Of a stretch of 64,000 nt of DNA, positions 54,322 through 63,650 are shown in pieces. The DNA comes from Sulfuricurvum sp. (GTDB lineage: Bacteria; Campylobacterota; Campylobacteria; Campylobacterales; Sulfurimonadaceae). The translations under genes and the position numbers were made by a program. Every line of letters begins with the position of its first letter. The stretch's first letter is position 1. The stretch spans positions 405,179-469,178 of the forward strand of contig JAQTLL010000001.1 of the NCBI GenBank assembly GCA_028714915.1, in the 5' to 3' direction. Under the pieces are notes generated by a model. The model saw only the letters and a program-made list of their open reading frames with translations, was not told the DNA's origin and ran no database searches.

Positions 54322-55461
54322 TTATTTACTTGTGTTGACAATATAATCAACGACTGTTTTGAAGTCTGCATCAGACAAACTGCTTCCACCTTTTGCGGGC
54401 ATACCGTTGATGCCGTTGTTGCCATTTTTATAAACAGCTTCCATCCCTTTTTGGGTAACGGTTGCCCATGCTTTTTTATCTCCAATAGCGGGTGCACCCA
54501 TACTGCTGTTGGCATGGCACGCGGCACAGTTTACTTCATAAGCTGTTTTGGCGTCGAATCCTTTTGCCTCCTCTTTTGGTAGATCTCTAGCCGTTGCCAT
54601 AGGGGGAACAAACTCTTTGATTCCTCCATTTTGAATACGTACTATTTTGGCTGTAGGTTTTTGACAATTTGTCATACAGCGCTCGCTAGGCTTAACTTTT
54701 TGTCCGCCAAAATTGGATGCTTTGGCGTAATAAGCGCGAATTCCAGGCAACGATTTTGGACCATCAATATTAGGCTCAAATCCATCTTTATTTGGCATTG
54801 ATATTTTTAAGAACTTTGCACGGTCAAGAACGTAATCAGAATCAACAAGAATATTGTCAATTTTTATCTCATTTAATTGCAGAATATATGCCGTAAGAGC
54901 ATACGTCTCATCAACCGTTAATGTTCCTGTACTTTGATGAGGCATAGCATCTTTAATATACCACCAAAGAGAGCTTGCTCTTGGCCAATAGGTACCAAAT
55001 ACACGAACAGGACCTTCGGCTCCGTCTTGACTTCTTTGACTTTTTAAGGAGCCTTTTAGCGTATAGGCATTTCCTTTGGTTAGCGATGGATATCCAGCTC
55101 CTCCAGAACCAAAGTCGCCATGGCACATGACGCATTTGGCATCATAAATATCGGAACCATCGGACGCTGAACCACTTCCTTCGGGTAAGCCTGTGCCATC
55201 CGGCATAACATCGGTATTCCATGCTTTTAGCTCATTGGCGGTTGGAACACGGCCATGGTTAAGTTTTTTGCCAATAGCTTTTGTATTGACACTGTATGGA
55301 CCTGTTTTGCCATTGACGACAGGATAATAAACACCACCATCAATACTTGGCTTTGCAGTCGATTTTGTTTCTGTGGCACCATTTGCGCTAACTGCGCTCA
55401 ATAACATCGCTGCTGCAATTGCTGAAGCAGATAGTATTAATTTACGATCTAATTTGTACAT
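54322..55461 (-). CDS. soxD: SoxD dihaem cytochrome c
   Basis: 379-residue electron-accepting subunit of sulfane dehydrogenase SoxCD. Signal peptide near residues 8-28; two haem c sites: CVMCHGDFGSGG (about 107-111) and CAACHANSSMGAP (about 315-319). RCMTNCQKP between them adds two further cysteines. Overlaps soxC by 20 bases. Confidence 0.95.
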   Translation of the reverse strand: MYKLDRKLILSASAIAAAMLLSAVSANGATETKSTAKPSIDGGVYYPVVNGKTGPYSVNTKAIGKKLNHGRVPTANELKAWNTDVMPDGTGLPEGSGSASDGSDIYDAKCVMCHGDFGSGGAGYPSLTKGNAYTLKGSLKSQRSQDGAEGPVRVFGTYWPRASSLWWYIKDAMPHQSTGTLTVDETYALTAYILQLNEIKIDNILVDSDYVLDRAKFLKISMPNKDGFEPNIDGPKSLPGIRAYYAKASNFGGQKVKPSERCMTNCQKPTAKIVRIQNGGIKEFVPPMATARDLPKEEAKGFDAKTAYEVNCAACHANSSMGAPAIGDKKAWATVTQKGMEAVYKNGNNGINGMPAKGGSSLSDADFKTVVDYIVNTSK

Positions 55462-56734
55462 GAGTTACTTCCCCCGTTTCTGTTACTTCCCACGTTTCGA
55501 CACCATTTCTATGATAGACAGATTCAACACCCATCACCGATGTTTCTTGGTCAACGGTTGGCTGAATATAACCAGCATCATCCATAGCACGAGATGTAAG
55601 CAGAAGCTTTTCGCCTTTTTTATAAGTGTGTATATAACTCCAACGCGTCCAAGATTTAGGAAGCACTAAGCCTTTTAGTTCGGCTTGAACGTACGTTTTT
55701 CCACCATCTAAAGAAAAATCTACACCCGTAATAGTACCCATTCCTGACCATGCGAGACCTTCAATTTCAACGACTGCTCCATCTTTGAGGTCAGTCCATG
55801 GAATCTCAGGAGAGGGAGAAACGACCGTCGAGTTTACCTCGTTAGCATAAAAGTGCTGAATTGCTTTGCCATTCGGTTTCAAAGCAGTGTATTTGGCTGT
55901 TTCTTCTTTACAATACCATGGTTCTGCGGCAAATTCCAAACGTCTTAGCCACTTAACGCACAAGTTCCCTTCCCAGCCCGGGAGGAGCAGTCTTACTGGA
56001 TAACCTTGTTCGGGGCGAAGAGCTTCACCGTTTTGTCCCCAAACGAGCATTGCGTCATCGAGAACTTTGTCCATAGGGACAGTTCTGCCCATTTTAGAAC
56101 TATCACCACCCTCAGCAAGCATCCATTGTGCTTCTGGTTTGATATCAAGATCTTCTAAAATAGTTTTAATATAGACGCCCGTCCATTCAGCGGAGGCCAT
56201 GAAACCTTTAGCAAATTGAAGAGAATTAAACTGTGGCGCTCTCCACTCTTGTCCTCCGTTGGCAGGGCATTCAATAAAGTGAGTGCGAGTAACACTTGGG
56301 TAGCGTTTGAGTTCTGCGAGCGTGAGAACAATAGGATTTTTTACTAATCCATGAATCATCAAGCGATATTCATTCGGGTCAATGTGGGCAGTTCCGCCAT
56401 GAGAACGGCTGAAAAAAAGACCATTAGGAGTAATAATACCCTTGGATTCATGTATTGGAGTTACTGCAATACTGGCCCTAAAATTACCTGAAGATAGTAG
56501 CTCGGTACTTCTTCTTGTAACGTTATGCTCATACTTTGATGGCACACCATACATATTCGTTATTACTGGGTCGCCCCATTTGGTTGCCCATTCGGGCTCT
56601 TCTAGGATTGCGGGATCATCAGCTGCAAAAATACTGGTTCCAGCTAATACTGTTGCTGATAAAACCGCTGTTTTCCTAAAAAAATCTCTTCTATCTAATT
56701 TTTTTTCATTAAATAAAGAATCTTTATTATTCAT
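55442..56734 (-). CDS. soxC: SoxC sulfane dehydrogenase molybdenum subunit
   Basis: 430-residue sulfite-oxidase-fold molybdoenzyme that oxidises the sulfane sulfur held on SoxY. Tat leader RRDFFRKTAVLSATV; Mo-ligand cysteine in THFIECPANGGQEW; then WMLAEGGDSSKMGRTVPMD and a C-terminal immunoglobulin-like dimer domain (DLKDGAVVEIEGLAWSG). The start at 56734 follows AAAAAGGAAG; a longer frame from 56845 has no ribosome binding site and would bury the Tat leader. First gene of the operon. Confidence 0.96.
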   Translation of the reverse strand: MNNKDSLFNEKKLDRRDFFRKTAVLSATVLAGTSIFAADDPAILEEPEWATKWGDPVITNMYGVPSKYEHNVTRRSTELLSSGNFRASIAVTPIHESKGIITPNGLFFSRSHGGTAHIDPNEYRLMIHGLVKNPIVLTLAELKRYPSVTRTHFIECPANGGQEWRAPQFNSLQFAKGFMASAEWTGVYIKTILEDLDIKPEAQWMLAEGGDSSKMGRTVPMDKVLDDAMLVWGQNGEALRPEQGYPVRLLLPGWEGNLCVKWLRRLEFAAEPWYCKEETAKYTALKPNGKAIQHFYANEVNSTVVSPSPEIPWTDLKDGAVVEIEGLAWSGMGTITGVDFSLDGGKTYVQAELKGLVLPKSWTRWSYIHTYKKGEKLLLTSRAMDDAGYIQPTVDQETSVMGVESVYHRNGVETWEVTETGEVTHVQIRS

Positions 56735-56917
56735 CTTTTCTTCCTTTTTAGATTGAATACATGGGCTTTCATTTATGTTGGCACCACCCAATAAGTGATT
56801 AATACAATACATATTATGCGCTGGTTTATGTATATATTTTATCACTTATTTATTACAAACATAATACTACAACAATTTAAATGTCTTATGTAAGCAATAC
56901 CTATTGTATTTAAGCAT

Positions 56918-56938
56918 GTGTGTTACCAAACAACACAC
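56918..56938. promoter_or_regulatory. palindrome upstream of soxC
   Basis: GTGTGTT-ACCAAAC-AACACAC, perfect 7-bp arms, in the gap between soxC and the toxin-like gene, about 185 bases before the soxC ATG. It could be an operator or a terminator of the toxin-like gene. Confidence 0.45.
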
Positions 56939-56975
56939 TTTCGAAGCTTAACCACTAAAATAGCACCAATCTAAA

Positions 56976-57344
56976 TTAAATATTGTTAAGGTCAGTTGTT
57001 TTTTTGAGTATTCCAAGAAGGACATAGGTCTCCTCTGCCTCATCACTGTAAAAAGGTATAACAAACCCTTGGTTTTCTATATCTTTAACTTTTTCATCAT
57101 CAAAATAGACGGATGCCTTATATTTTGCAATTTTGCTTTGCATATTTATAATAACAGTGTCAAGATACAATTTAAAGCTTTTTGCACTATTGCTATCTTC
57201 TTTTTCCAAAGAGAGTAAGATCTCTTGGAATTGTTCTTCAAATAGAGTTGAGCTCACGATTTGCTTCATTGTTTTGTAATATGGGGTGAATTTGACCTTA
57301 GAGCTAAGGTAGCTGTTTAATTCTTGTTGTAGCTTTGTTTTCAT
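56976..57344 (-). CDS. RelE/ParE-like toxin-family protein (orphan)
   Basis: 122 residues. FKLYLDTVIINMQSKIAKYK then VKDIENQGFVIPFYSDEAEE and TYVLLGILKK resembles small toxins of the RelE/ParE superfamily seen in this phylum. No antitoxin gene is adjacent; an open fragment without start codon (minus, 57382-57474) ends 37 bases upstream and may be the remnant of one. Family assignment is by eye and moderate. Confidence 0.6.
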   Translation of the reverse strand: MKTKLQQELNSYLSSKVKFTPYYKTMKQIVSSTLFEEQFQEILLSLEKEDSNSAKSFKLYLDTVIINMQSKIAKYKASVYFDDEKVKDIENQGFVIPFYSDEAEETYVLLGILKKTTDLNNI

Positions 57345-57534
57345 TTTGTCACCTAAATTAAAGAGTGATGAATTCGCATTATTAGTGAATTCTTACTGAT
57401 AATATTTTACCATTCAAAGCTGTCAATTTAGCAAGAGCTTGTTTTATTGCCGCCGCTGAACTAAAAGCAGTATTTTAATGTGTTTTGGCTAGTATCCCTC
57501 AATACTATTATTATATTACTCTAGGAAAATACCT

Positions 57535-58131
57535 ATGAACGTCGCCTATGCTATCGAACACTCAGACACTCTCGCTCTTATTGAATTTCTCGAAGACAAA
57601 ACCCTCCCTATCGAAGAAGTTCGTGCCATTTATGATGCATTTCGAGAGAACAAACAAATAGTCGGGCAAGTTGCTATGAACCTTTCATTGCGTACCTCTG
57701 TGTATGAACGTAAACAAGAATACAGTCCTGTTATGGTTGCATTACTCATTGATATTTCCCAAAATCCTATTGATATGGGAGCTCGTTGGGCGGTTGCTAA
57801 AAATCCGCATACGCCTGTCGAAGTTTTACGCTTTTTAGCCAACGATTCTATCAATCTCGTTCGTGCACTCGTGGCGACAAATCCTTCAACTCCCGGTGAT
57901 GTTTTAGAGAAATTTTTCAGTGATGAGAAAATTGTACGTGATGGACTCTCAGGCAATCCAAACACCCCTCCAAAATTGCTTAAAATTCTGGTTGATGATA
58001 ATGATAAGATGGTTCGTATGCGCCTTGCCGAAAATCGTGCAGCTCCAAAAGAAATTATCACCTCTCTTCTCCAAGATAATGATATTGACGTGATCAAAGC
58101 AGCACGTGCCAACTTGGACACAAGACAATGA
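57535..58131 (+). CDS. LRV/HEAT-like repeat protein
   Basis: 198 residues. From about 80 on it consists of repeats of some 24 residues with the pattern NPxTPxxVLxxLxxD (NPHTPVEVLRFLAND, NPSTPGDVLEKFFSD, NPNTPPKLLKILVDD), typical of leucine-rich-variant helical repeats. A protein-binding scaffold; known LRV proteins are often linked to Fe-S functions, and mrp is in the same operon. ATGA overlap with the next gene. Confidence 0.82.
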   Translation: MNVAYAIEHSDTLALIEFLEDKTLPIEEVRAIYDAFRENKQIVGQVAMNLSLRTSVYERKQEYSPVMVALLIDISQNPIDMGARWAVAKNPHTPVEVLRFLANDSINLVRALVATNPSTPGDVLEKFFSDEKIVRDGLSGNPNTPPKLLKILVDDNDKMVRMRLAENRAAPKEIITSLLQDNDIDVIKAARANLDTRQ

Positions 58132-58499
58132 AGAAAAATAACCAAGAAATGCGCAGTAAATTTTTAACCCTTGAAAATCATTTTCTTAATACTTTTTTTT
58201 CAGGGCTCTATCTGAGTGCCGCCGACTTTATCCGTATTGCCGCCCTCAATGGACTTGAGCTTAAAATGCACTCAAGAGAGATGCTTATCAAAGAACTTCT
58301 CAATGAAACCGACAAGCAAGGGACTATCGGCGGGGTTGTTGCAGCGCTTAACCGCCTCATTGATGAGCGGATTACCGCCTATCATCGCCTCAGCCTCGAA
58401 TATCCTGCCACTCGTATACCGCTCGCCAAATTAGCCCAAAAAGCCAACGGAACAAAATCCCTTCTCGTACGAGACGTTAAAGGTAATCCTTATGAATAA
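58128..58499 (+). CDS. small helical protein, unknown
   Basis: 123 residues, no signal peptide; helical with [20 protein letters not shown] and a repeated basic/acidic pattern. Not recognised. It overlaps the LRV protein by four bases and mrp by eight, so the three act as one transcription unit. Confidence 0.7.
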   Translation: MKKNNQEMRSKFLTLENHFLNTFFSGLYLSAADFIRIAALNGLELKMHSREMLIKELLNETDKQGTIGGVVAALNRLIDERITAYHRLSLEYPATRIPLAKLAQKANGTKSLLVRDVKGNPYE

Positions 58500-59532
58500 T
58501 AAAAATTTCGAGCATGCGCTTCAAGGGATAAAATATCCAAAGCTGAATCGAACTCTGGGGGAACTAAAGCTTATCTCTACGGCAAAGATAACAGATGAAA
58601 ATGCTCACGTAGAGCTTCTTACTGTGAGTGATGAATCCTATCTCATGGTAAAAACAGCCATTGAAAATGCGTTTGCGAATGAATTCAAATCACTCAATAT
58701 TACGAAAAAAGCGCAAGTACAAAAAGATACCAACTACGGCACAACCGCAACTCCGAATAACCGGGCACCGTATGCAGCCAATGTTATTGCGGTAACGAGC
58801 GGCAAGGGTGGAGTAGGTAAAAGTACGGTCAGTGTCAATCTTGCCATCGCCCTTGCTCAATTGGGCTACAAGGTGGGTTTATTGGATGCTGACGTCTATG
58901 GACCAAACGTCCCGCGTCTTACCAATACGGATTTGGAGAAAATCAGTTGGAATGATAATAATAAAATCGTTCCGAGTGAAAATTACGGGCTTAAAATCAT
59001 GAGTGTGGCGTTAACCACACCAACCTCCGATACACCTCTCGTGTGGCGTTCTTCAGTGGCTGTTTCTGCCCTTATTCAGTTTCTTGAAGATGTGGCATGG
59101 GGAGCGCTTGATTTTATGGTCATTGATATGCCTCCGGGAACAGGTGATATTCAACTCACCATGGCACAAGAGCTTCCCATCACAGCAGGGGTGCTTGTTA
59201 CCACACCTCAGCTTGTCGCTTCGGATGATGTGAGTCGTGCTATTCGAATGTTTCAAGATATTCACGTCCCCATGGCAGGATTAGTCGAAAACATGAGTTA
59301 CTTTATTGCTCCGGATACGGGGAATAGATATGATATTTTTGGATCAGGAGGAGGAGCACGACTTGCCAAGCGGTACAATATCCCCCTACTAGGTCAAATA
59401 CCGCTGGACATGGAAATTCGTGAGGGGTCAGATAACGGTGAACCGCCGGTAGCCCTTGGAAGCGATACTCAAAAAAAATATTATCAAGATATTGTTCAAC
59501 GAATGCTAGAAGAGATAAAGTTTAAACTTTAG
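58492..59532 (+). CDS. mrp: Mrp/ApbC-type P-loop ATPase, CxxC absent
   Basis: 346-residue ATPase of the Fe-S cluster carrier group. N-terminal MIP18-like region (1-85), then [18 protein letters not shown] (deviant Walker A with two lysines), [12 protein letters not shown] and [10 protein letters not shown]. Where most relatives have a CxxC pair for a bridging cluster (YFxCPxC), this reads [15 protein letters not shown], with no cysteine. Cluster transfer by the usual mechanism is therefore doubtful. Confidence 0.9.
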   Translation: MNNKNFEHALQGIKYPKLNRTLGELKLISTAKITDENAHVELLTVSDESYLMVKTAIENAFANEFKSLNITKKAQVQKDTNYGTTATPNNRAPYAANVIAVTSGKGGVGKSTVSVNLAIALAQLGYKVGLLDADVYGPNVPRLTNTDLEKISWNDNNKIVPSENYGLKIMSVALTTPTSDTPLVWRSSVAVSALIQFLEDVAWGALDFMVIDMPPGTGDIQLTMAQELPITAGVLVTTPQLVASDDVSRAIRMFQDIHVPMAGLVENMSYFIAPDTGNRYDIFGSGGGARLAKRYNIPLLGQIPLDMEIREGSDNGEPPVALGSDTQKKYYQDIVQRMLEEIKFKL

Positions 59533-59543
59533 TCAGCGTAATG

Positions 59544-59571
59544 GATTCCGTGTCGTAGCACGGAATGACGA
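59544..59571. repeat. dispersed palindromic repeat, family B copy 2
   Basis: GATTCCGTGTCGTAGCACGG then AATGACGA; ATTCCGTG and CACGGAAT are perfect complements around TCGTAG. Differs by two bases from the copy at 15580-15607. Located between the convergent mrp and PAS genes. Confidence 0.75.
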
Positions 59572-59577
59572 GAACAA

Positions 59578-59994
59578 TTATTCCTGTCCCTTAAGCTCTC
59601 CATACAGCTTTGTACACGCCTCTACATCACTTCGTTGAGGCTTTACTCGTATAGAGAGATACGTAACACTCCCATCACTGCGCTCACGACGAAGTGCCGT
59701 TGCATACACCCAGTAATATCCATTATCTTTACGACGATTTTTGACAAATCCTGTCCAAAAACCTTTACTCTGTAAATCATCCCATAACCCTTTAAAAGCG
59801 ATACGCGGCATATCAGGATGACGGACAATATTATGCGGCTGACCAACAAGTTCTTCTTTGGTATAGCCTGCAACTTCGCAAAAAAGATCATTGACATACG
59901 TAATAACTCCATTACCGTCTGTCTCGCTCAAAATATATCCACTAGAGGGGAAAAACCATTCATTGCTTGTTGGGTCTTGATAGATATCAGCCAT
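59578..59994 (-). CDS. PAS-domain protein, Aer-like
   Basis: 138 residues comprising one PAS domain, as in aerotaxis receptor Aer: SETDGNGVITYVNDLFCEVAGY, EELVGQPHNIVRHPDMP, and WTGFVKNRRKDNGYYWV. In Aer this fold binds FAD. There is no kinase or receptor domain, so it may act as a free redox/oxygen adaptor with a receptor encoded elsewhere. Confidence 0.9.
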   Translation of the reverse strand: MADIYQDPTSNEWFFPSSGYILSETDGNGVITYVNDLFCEVAGYTKEELVGQPHNIVRHPDMPRIAFKGLWDDLQSKGFWTGFVKNRRKDNGYYWVYATALRRERSDGSVTYLSIRVKPQRSDVEACTKLYGELKGQE

Positions 59995-60089
59995 ACATAA
60001 TTCCTTAGCAGAAGTTGCAAGAGTATACCTAAAAAATAAGAAAAAAAATTTAAAGAGAATAGAGGATTATAAGTGCAATTACTGCGTGT

Positions 60090-60146
60090 GGGCTCACTGC
60101 CAGAGTGAGCCCCGTCTTAATGCAGCCAAAGGGGTAATTCCTTTGG
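60090..60146 (-). terminator. two hairpins after DUF302-like lipoprotein gene
   Basis: GGGCTCACT-GCCAG-AGTGAGCCC (60090-60112, perfect 9-bp stem) and CCAAAGG-GGTAATT-CCTTTGG (60126-60146). They lie directly behind the minus-strand stop at 60155. No T run follows, so they may be Rho-dependent or RNA-protecting. Confidence 0.55.
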
Positions 60147-60154
60147 TATCAAAA

Positions 60155-60988
60155 TTACTTAAAGATTTTTTGAAGATTTTTGGTGATTGCATCCGGCATA
60201 GTTGCAATTCCCATAAATTCAGTCATCGTTAAAAGCGGGTAGCTCACTGCGATAAAATACTTGGCATTGAGTGCTTTTGCTTTCCCATCTTCAATCAATA
60301 CAGCATACGGCAAAATTTCACCATTTTGAGAACCAATTTTTTTGACAAATCCACTGGTACGCTTATCAAGCTCTACAAATGCAACATAACGATCTTTACC
60401 GATTTGCTCTACAGCAACAGTTCCCTTTGCTGCTTTCGCTTTTGCTACCAAATCGGCAGTTGACCCTTCACCTACAATATCCATCTCTTTATAATACGGC
60501 ATACCCATCATGAAATGATAATTGCCTAATCCCGCATACTCCCATTGATCTTCAGAGTTTTTCAAAGGACCAAATGCTTTTTCCAAAGAACTCAACACTG
60601 CAGAAGCCGCCGAATGACTGTACTCTTCTTGCATAAACGCCGCACCAAAATAAACCGGGTTGGCAATACTGATTTGCTTGCGCTCATCATCTACCAAGAT
60701 CCGTCCAACGGCATTAAAACCGCGAGAAGGTTTATTTGCCATCTCTTTCATTTTACCATTGGTATAGAGTACTGTTGTACCGCTATCCATTTTATAAGTT
60801 CCAACCACTTCAAATCCGGCAGCAGTAAGCTTGGATTTGGTACTCTCTACATCACTGTAAGAACCGATCTTATACGTAGAAATAACTTTTTCGATCTTTA
60901 CTCCGGCTTCCGCTTGAGGAGAAACTCCGGCACACCCGCAAAATCCGAGTACAAGAGCACTCATAATAAGTGAATAGATTTTTTTCAT
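60155..60988 (-). CDS. DUF302-like lipoprotein
   Basis: 277 residues with a lipoprotein leader (LVLGFCGCAG, lipidated Cys about 19). Two halves again look related: GRILVDDERKQISIANPVYF and AVLIEDGKAKALNAKYFIAV, the strand pattern of DUF302-type domains, but the conserved cysteine pair of the other paralogues is absent. ATGA overlap with the upstream paralogue; probably a membrane-anchored partner. Confidence 0.72.
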   Translation of the reverse strand: MKKIYSLIMSALVLGFCGCAGVSPQAEAGVKIEKVISTYKIGSYSDVESTKSKLTAAGFEVVGTYKMDSGTTVLYTNGKMKEMANKPSRGFNAVGRILVDDERKQISIANPVYFGAAFMQEEYSHSAASAVLSSLEKAFGPLKNSEDQWEYAGLGNYHFMMGMPYYKEMDIVGEGSTADLVAKAKAAKGTVAVEQIGKDRYVAFVELDKRTSGFVKKIGSQNGEILPYAVLIEDGKAKALNAKYFIAVSYPLLTMTEFMGIATMPDAITKNLQKIFK

Positions 60989-61995
60989 AGCTCTTTCGCT
61001 CCTAAGTCTGTCATGATTTTAGCGATCTCTTTGTCCAACGCTATAATGGAATCGGTCATTTTTTTATCTTTGATCCCCATTACCGCTGTCCAAGTTTCCA
61101 AACGCGGCATACCCACCATCATCTTGTTTGATCCCTTGTCAACATACATATACATTGAACACGGCGCAAATACACCGGCATCAGGACGACCTTGGTTGAA
61201 AATACCCTCAGAGAATCGGAAATGACACAATGAATAAACCCAATACGCATCAAAACGATCAAATTTAATACCGGCACTGTCCATAGACTCTTTCATGTTT
61301 TTGTAACCGGCAATAATGTACTTATGAGCTTCAAACGCCTCTTCAAATCGGCTTTGGAAATCACTCGTAAACTTATCTACACCGCCAGCACGGTCAAACG
61401 GTACTTCAAACGTCATCATCGGCTTTGCAGGAAGTGCTTTGTAGTCTACATACTGTACTTTTGAACCGATCTCTTTCTCGGTCATTTTGTCCAATTCACC
61501 AAAAGAAGCAACAAATTTTTCACGCACTTCCTTGTCTTTGATCCCAACAATGTCAAGCATTGTATCCGGCATAACGTGACCTACGTAGGTTTTGTCTTCA
61601 CCCATTTTTTTATAGATATGGAGATTAAACGGAGAGAACCCGCCCAATGACGGTTCCTTCATCAACAACGGTCCCACAACCGCATCGTTGGTAATCGAGA
61701 AAAATCCAAGATTATCCAAAGTTGCTTTAAATGTCGGATCAAAATCAGGATGCTTGCTCGTTACCCCTTTGATCGTCTGGAACTCTGTTCCCCATTTGGT
61801 TTTATACGAAATATCAATGTGCTCATGCGGATCAGAGAGAACAAAACCGATAGTACTGATCTTTTCATTGACCATACTCATATACGGTTTTTCTTTATCG
61901 CCGTCACCGACATAAAATTTAACCCCTTGGGCACCAAAAGCCACTGAAGCTGCGAGCGATAAAGCACACGCACCCATTAAAAGTTTGTTTAACAT
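60985..61995 (-). CDS. secreted tandem DUF302-like protein, paralogue 3
   Basis: 336 residues with signal peptide MLNKLLMGACALSLAASVAFG. It is close along its whole length to the protein at 50291-51319 (SDPHEHIDISY, GGFSPFNLHIYKK, TMLDIVGIKDKEVRE, APCSMYMYVDKGSNKMMVG). The cysteine pair is C257 (YSLCHFRF) and C279 (FAPCSMY). Coupled to the lipoprotein gene. Function unknown. Confidence 0.8.
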   Translation of the reverse strand: MLNKLLMGACALSLAASVAFGAQGVKFYVGDGDKEKPYMSMVNEKISTIGFVLSDPHEHIDISYKTKWGTEFQTIKGVTSKHPDFDPTFKATLDNLGFFSITNDAVVGPLLMKEPSLGGFSPFNLHIYKKMGEDKTYVGHVMPDTMLDIVGIKDKEVREKFVASFGELDKMTEKEIGSKVQYVDYKALPAKPMMTFEVPFDRAGGVDKFTSDFQSRFEEAFEAHKYIIAGYKNMKESMDSAGIKFDRFDAYWVYSLCHFRFSEGIFNQGRPDAGVFAPCSMYMYVDKGSNKMMVGMPRLETWTAVMGIKDKKMTDSIIALDKEIAKIMTDLGAKEL

Positions 61996-62130
61996 CTCAT
62001 CTCCTAGTGTAAGTTGAAGGTCTTCTCATTTTAAGTAAACTATTGTATCACAAAGCCATCAAAAAAACGATAATAACATATCAATAATTTGATCTCTTAT
62101 TATGGATTAAAAAAGTGAATGGATTGTGAA

Positions 62131-62149
62131 TCTCTCCGAAGAGGAGAGA
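62131..62149 (-). terminator. hairpin after the FadL-family gene
   Basis: TCTCTCC and GGAGAGA arms around GAAGA, seven bases after the stop of the outer-membrane protein. T run poor; weak terminator. Confidence 0.45.
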
Positions 62150-62156
62150 AAACGTC

Positions 62157-63347
62157 TTAGAATTTGAAGTTAAGTTGTGCAGTAGCCGCTTGCTGACTGT
62201 GCTTGGTAGTAATATTACCACCAGTCATAGCAGCAATGCTATAAGTTTCTGTAGCTTCTGGAACATACACATATGCTAAATCAGCTGATGTTGTTTTGTT
62301 AAACGCATAGCTTCCACCGACAGTGTAATGTTTTTCTACAATCGCTGGAAACCCAAGGAGATTGAAGAAGTTATTTACTGCACCTTGTGCAGTAGCTCCA
62401 TTTTGTTCTTTAATAGGATTTTTGCCATAGTTATAACCTGCACGTAGCGCCCAACTGTCTTGTGCAAATTGATAACCTAGAATATAAACATTTTGATCTT
62501 CCCATCCGAAATCTTTATACCCTTTTGCACTACCCCATTTGATTTGTTTGAAATCTAATGCTACTGTACTTCCACCAATTTTGTACGAAGCACCAACCCC
62601 AACTTCAGCCGGCTGTTCTAGATGATCAGATAAAACTGCTGTTCCCATTAAACCATTAAACTGTGTAGTTGCAGCATTTATTTGCCCAGTATACACCATA
62701 TCAATTGCTGATTTATACGATGCACCAACCGTTAAACCTTCCTCACTAAATGCTGCCCCAAGATTGTATCCATAACCAAAATCTTGAGCGACCCCTTGTG
62801 TAGTACTCTCTGCTCCACCAAATCCAATTGTTTTATATTTAATATCCAATGAACCATATTGAAGTACTGGAGCAACACCGAAGCTAAATCCGCCTGTTTT
62901 GTATGCCAACGGTACTGCAAACTGCATCAACTGTAAGTTTGTAACCATATTCATGTTCTGACCAGTTCCGCGATAGTCAGTACCCATGCCGGCCGTACCG
63001 AACATACCGATACCCCAATAGAAATTGTCTGATACTTTTTGAGCGATTGACACTTCAGGGATAACACTTAAGTCTGCTGCACTATCAGTAGAACCTGCAC
63101 CTATATCAGTTTTAACTTTAGGCATAAACACTGTACCGCCAAAAGAGATCTCTGTACCATTTACAGATGTAATCAATGCCGGATTAGTAAGAGCCGATTC
63201 TGCCCCATGAGACATACCAATACCAGCACCACCCATACCGCGTGCTTTTGCACCTGTACCGATAAGACTGTCTCCATTTGTTGCGAATGCCGCTGTTGAT
63301 GTTAGAGCAACTGCTGCTGCAACTGCTAATTTAATTGTACGTTTCAT
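62157..63347 (-). CDS. FadL/OmpP1-family outer-membrane transporter
   Basis: 396-residue beta-barrel from the ATG at 63347 (AGGAG six bases ahead), signal peptide MKRTIKLAVAAAVALTSTAAFA. After it come GARARGMGGAG-like GAKARGMGGAGIGMSH and SALTNPA, the N-terminal hatch/NPA motif of the family, and the chain ends in aromatic LNFKF as barrels do. It imports hydrophobic compounds; in sulfur oxidisers such porins are often highly expressed and have been linked to hydrophobic substrates, sulfur included, which is inference here. Confidence 0.9.
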   Translation of the reverse strand: MKRTIKLAVAAAVALTSTAAFATNGDSLIGTGAKARGMGGAGIGMSHGAESALTNPALITSVNGTEISFGGTVFMPKVKTDIGAGSTDSAADLSVIPEVSIAQKVSDNFYWGIGMFGTAGMGTDYRGTGQNMNMVTNLQLMQFAVPLAYKTGGFSFGVAPVLQYGSLDIKYKTIGFGGAESTTQGVAQDFGYGYNLGAAFSEEGLTVGASYKSAIDMVYTGQINAATTQFNGLMGTAVLSDHLEQPAEVGVGASYKIGGSTVALDFKQIKWGSAKGYKDFGWEDQNVYILGYQFAQDSWALRAGYNYGKNPIKEQNGATAQGAVNNFFNLLGFPAIVEKHYTVGGSYAFNKTTSADLAYVYVPEATETYSIAAMTGGNITTKHSQQAATAQLNFKF

Positions 63348-63378
63348 TAATTCTCCTGAATTGTATTTTTTCAAATCG

Positions 63379-63407
63379 GTAAACGATTCGTTAACAGTGT
63401 CATTATA
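63379..63407 (-). promoter_or_regulatory. promoter and imperfect operator of the FadL-family gene
   Basis: TATAAT on the minus strand (63402-63407) is about 55 bases before the ATG. Just downstream, GTTAACGA-A-TCGTTTAC (63379-63395, minus) is a palindrome with one mismatch, lying over the likely transcription start, hence a possible repressor site. Confidence 0.5.
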
Positions 63408-63650
63408 GGGGTGTTAAAATAAATCTAAACTTAACACGAAATTATCACAAAATAAGAAATTCAAATAGTAAGTATTACAGATAAAATACGACGGTGTTAT
63501 TAGGGATTATTATGATACATTCAACGTCAAAATAGTACCAAATAGCCTATTTTAGGTGTAATAAACAATAATGAAGAGTAAATGGGGGTTTTGTAAAAAT
63601 GTAATAACTTTTTGAGAAAAGCAAGAAAGTGTTTCGAATTGTAACAATTT

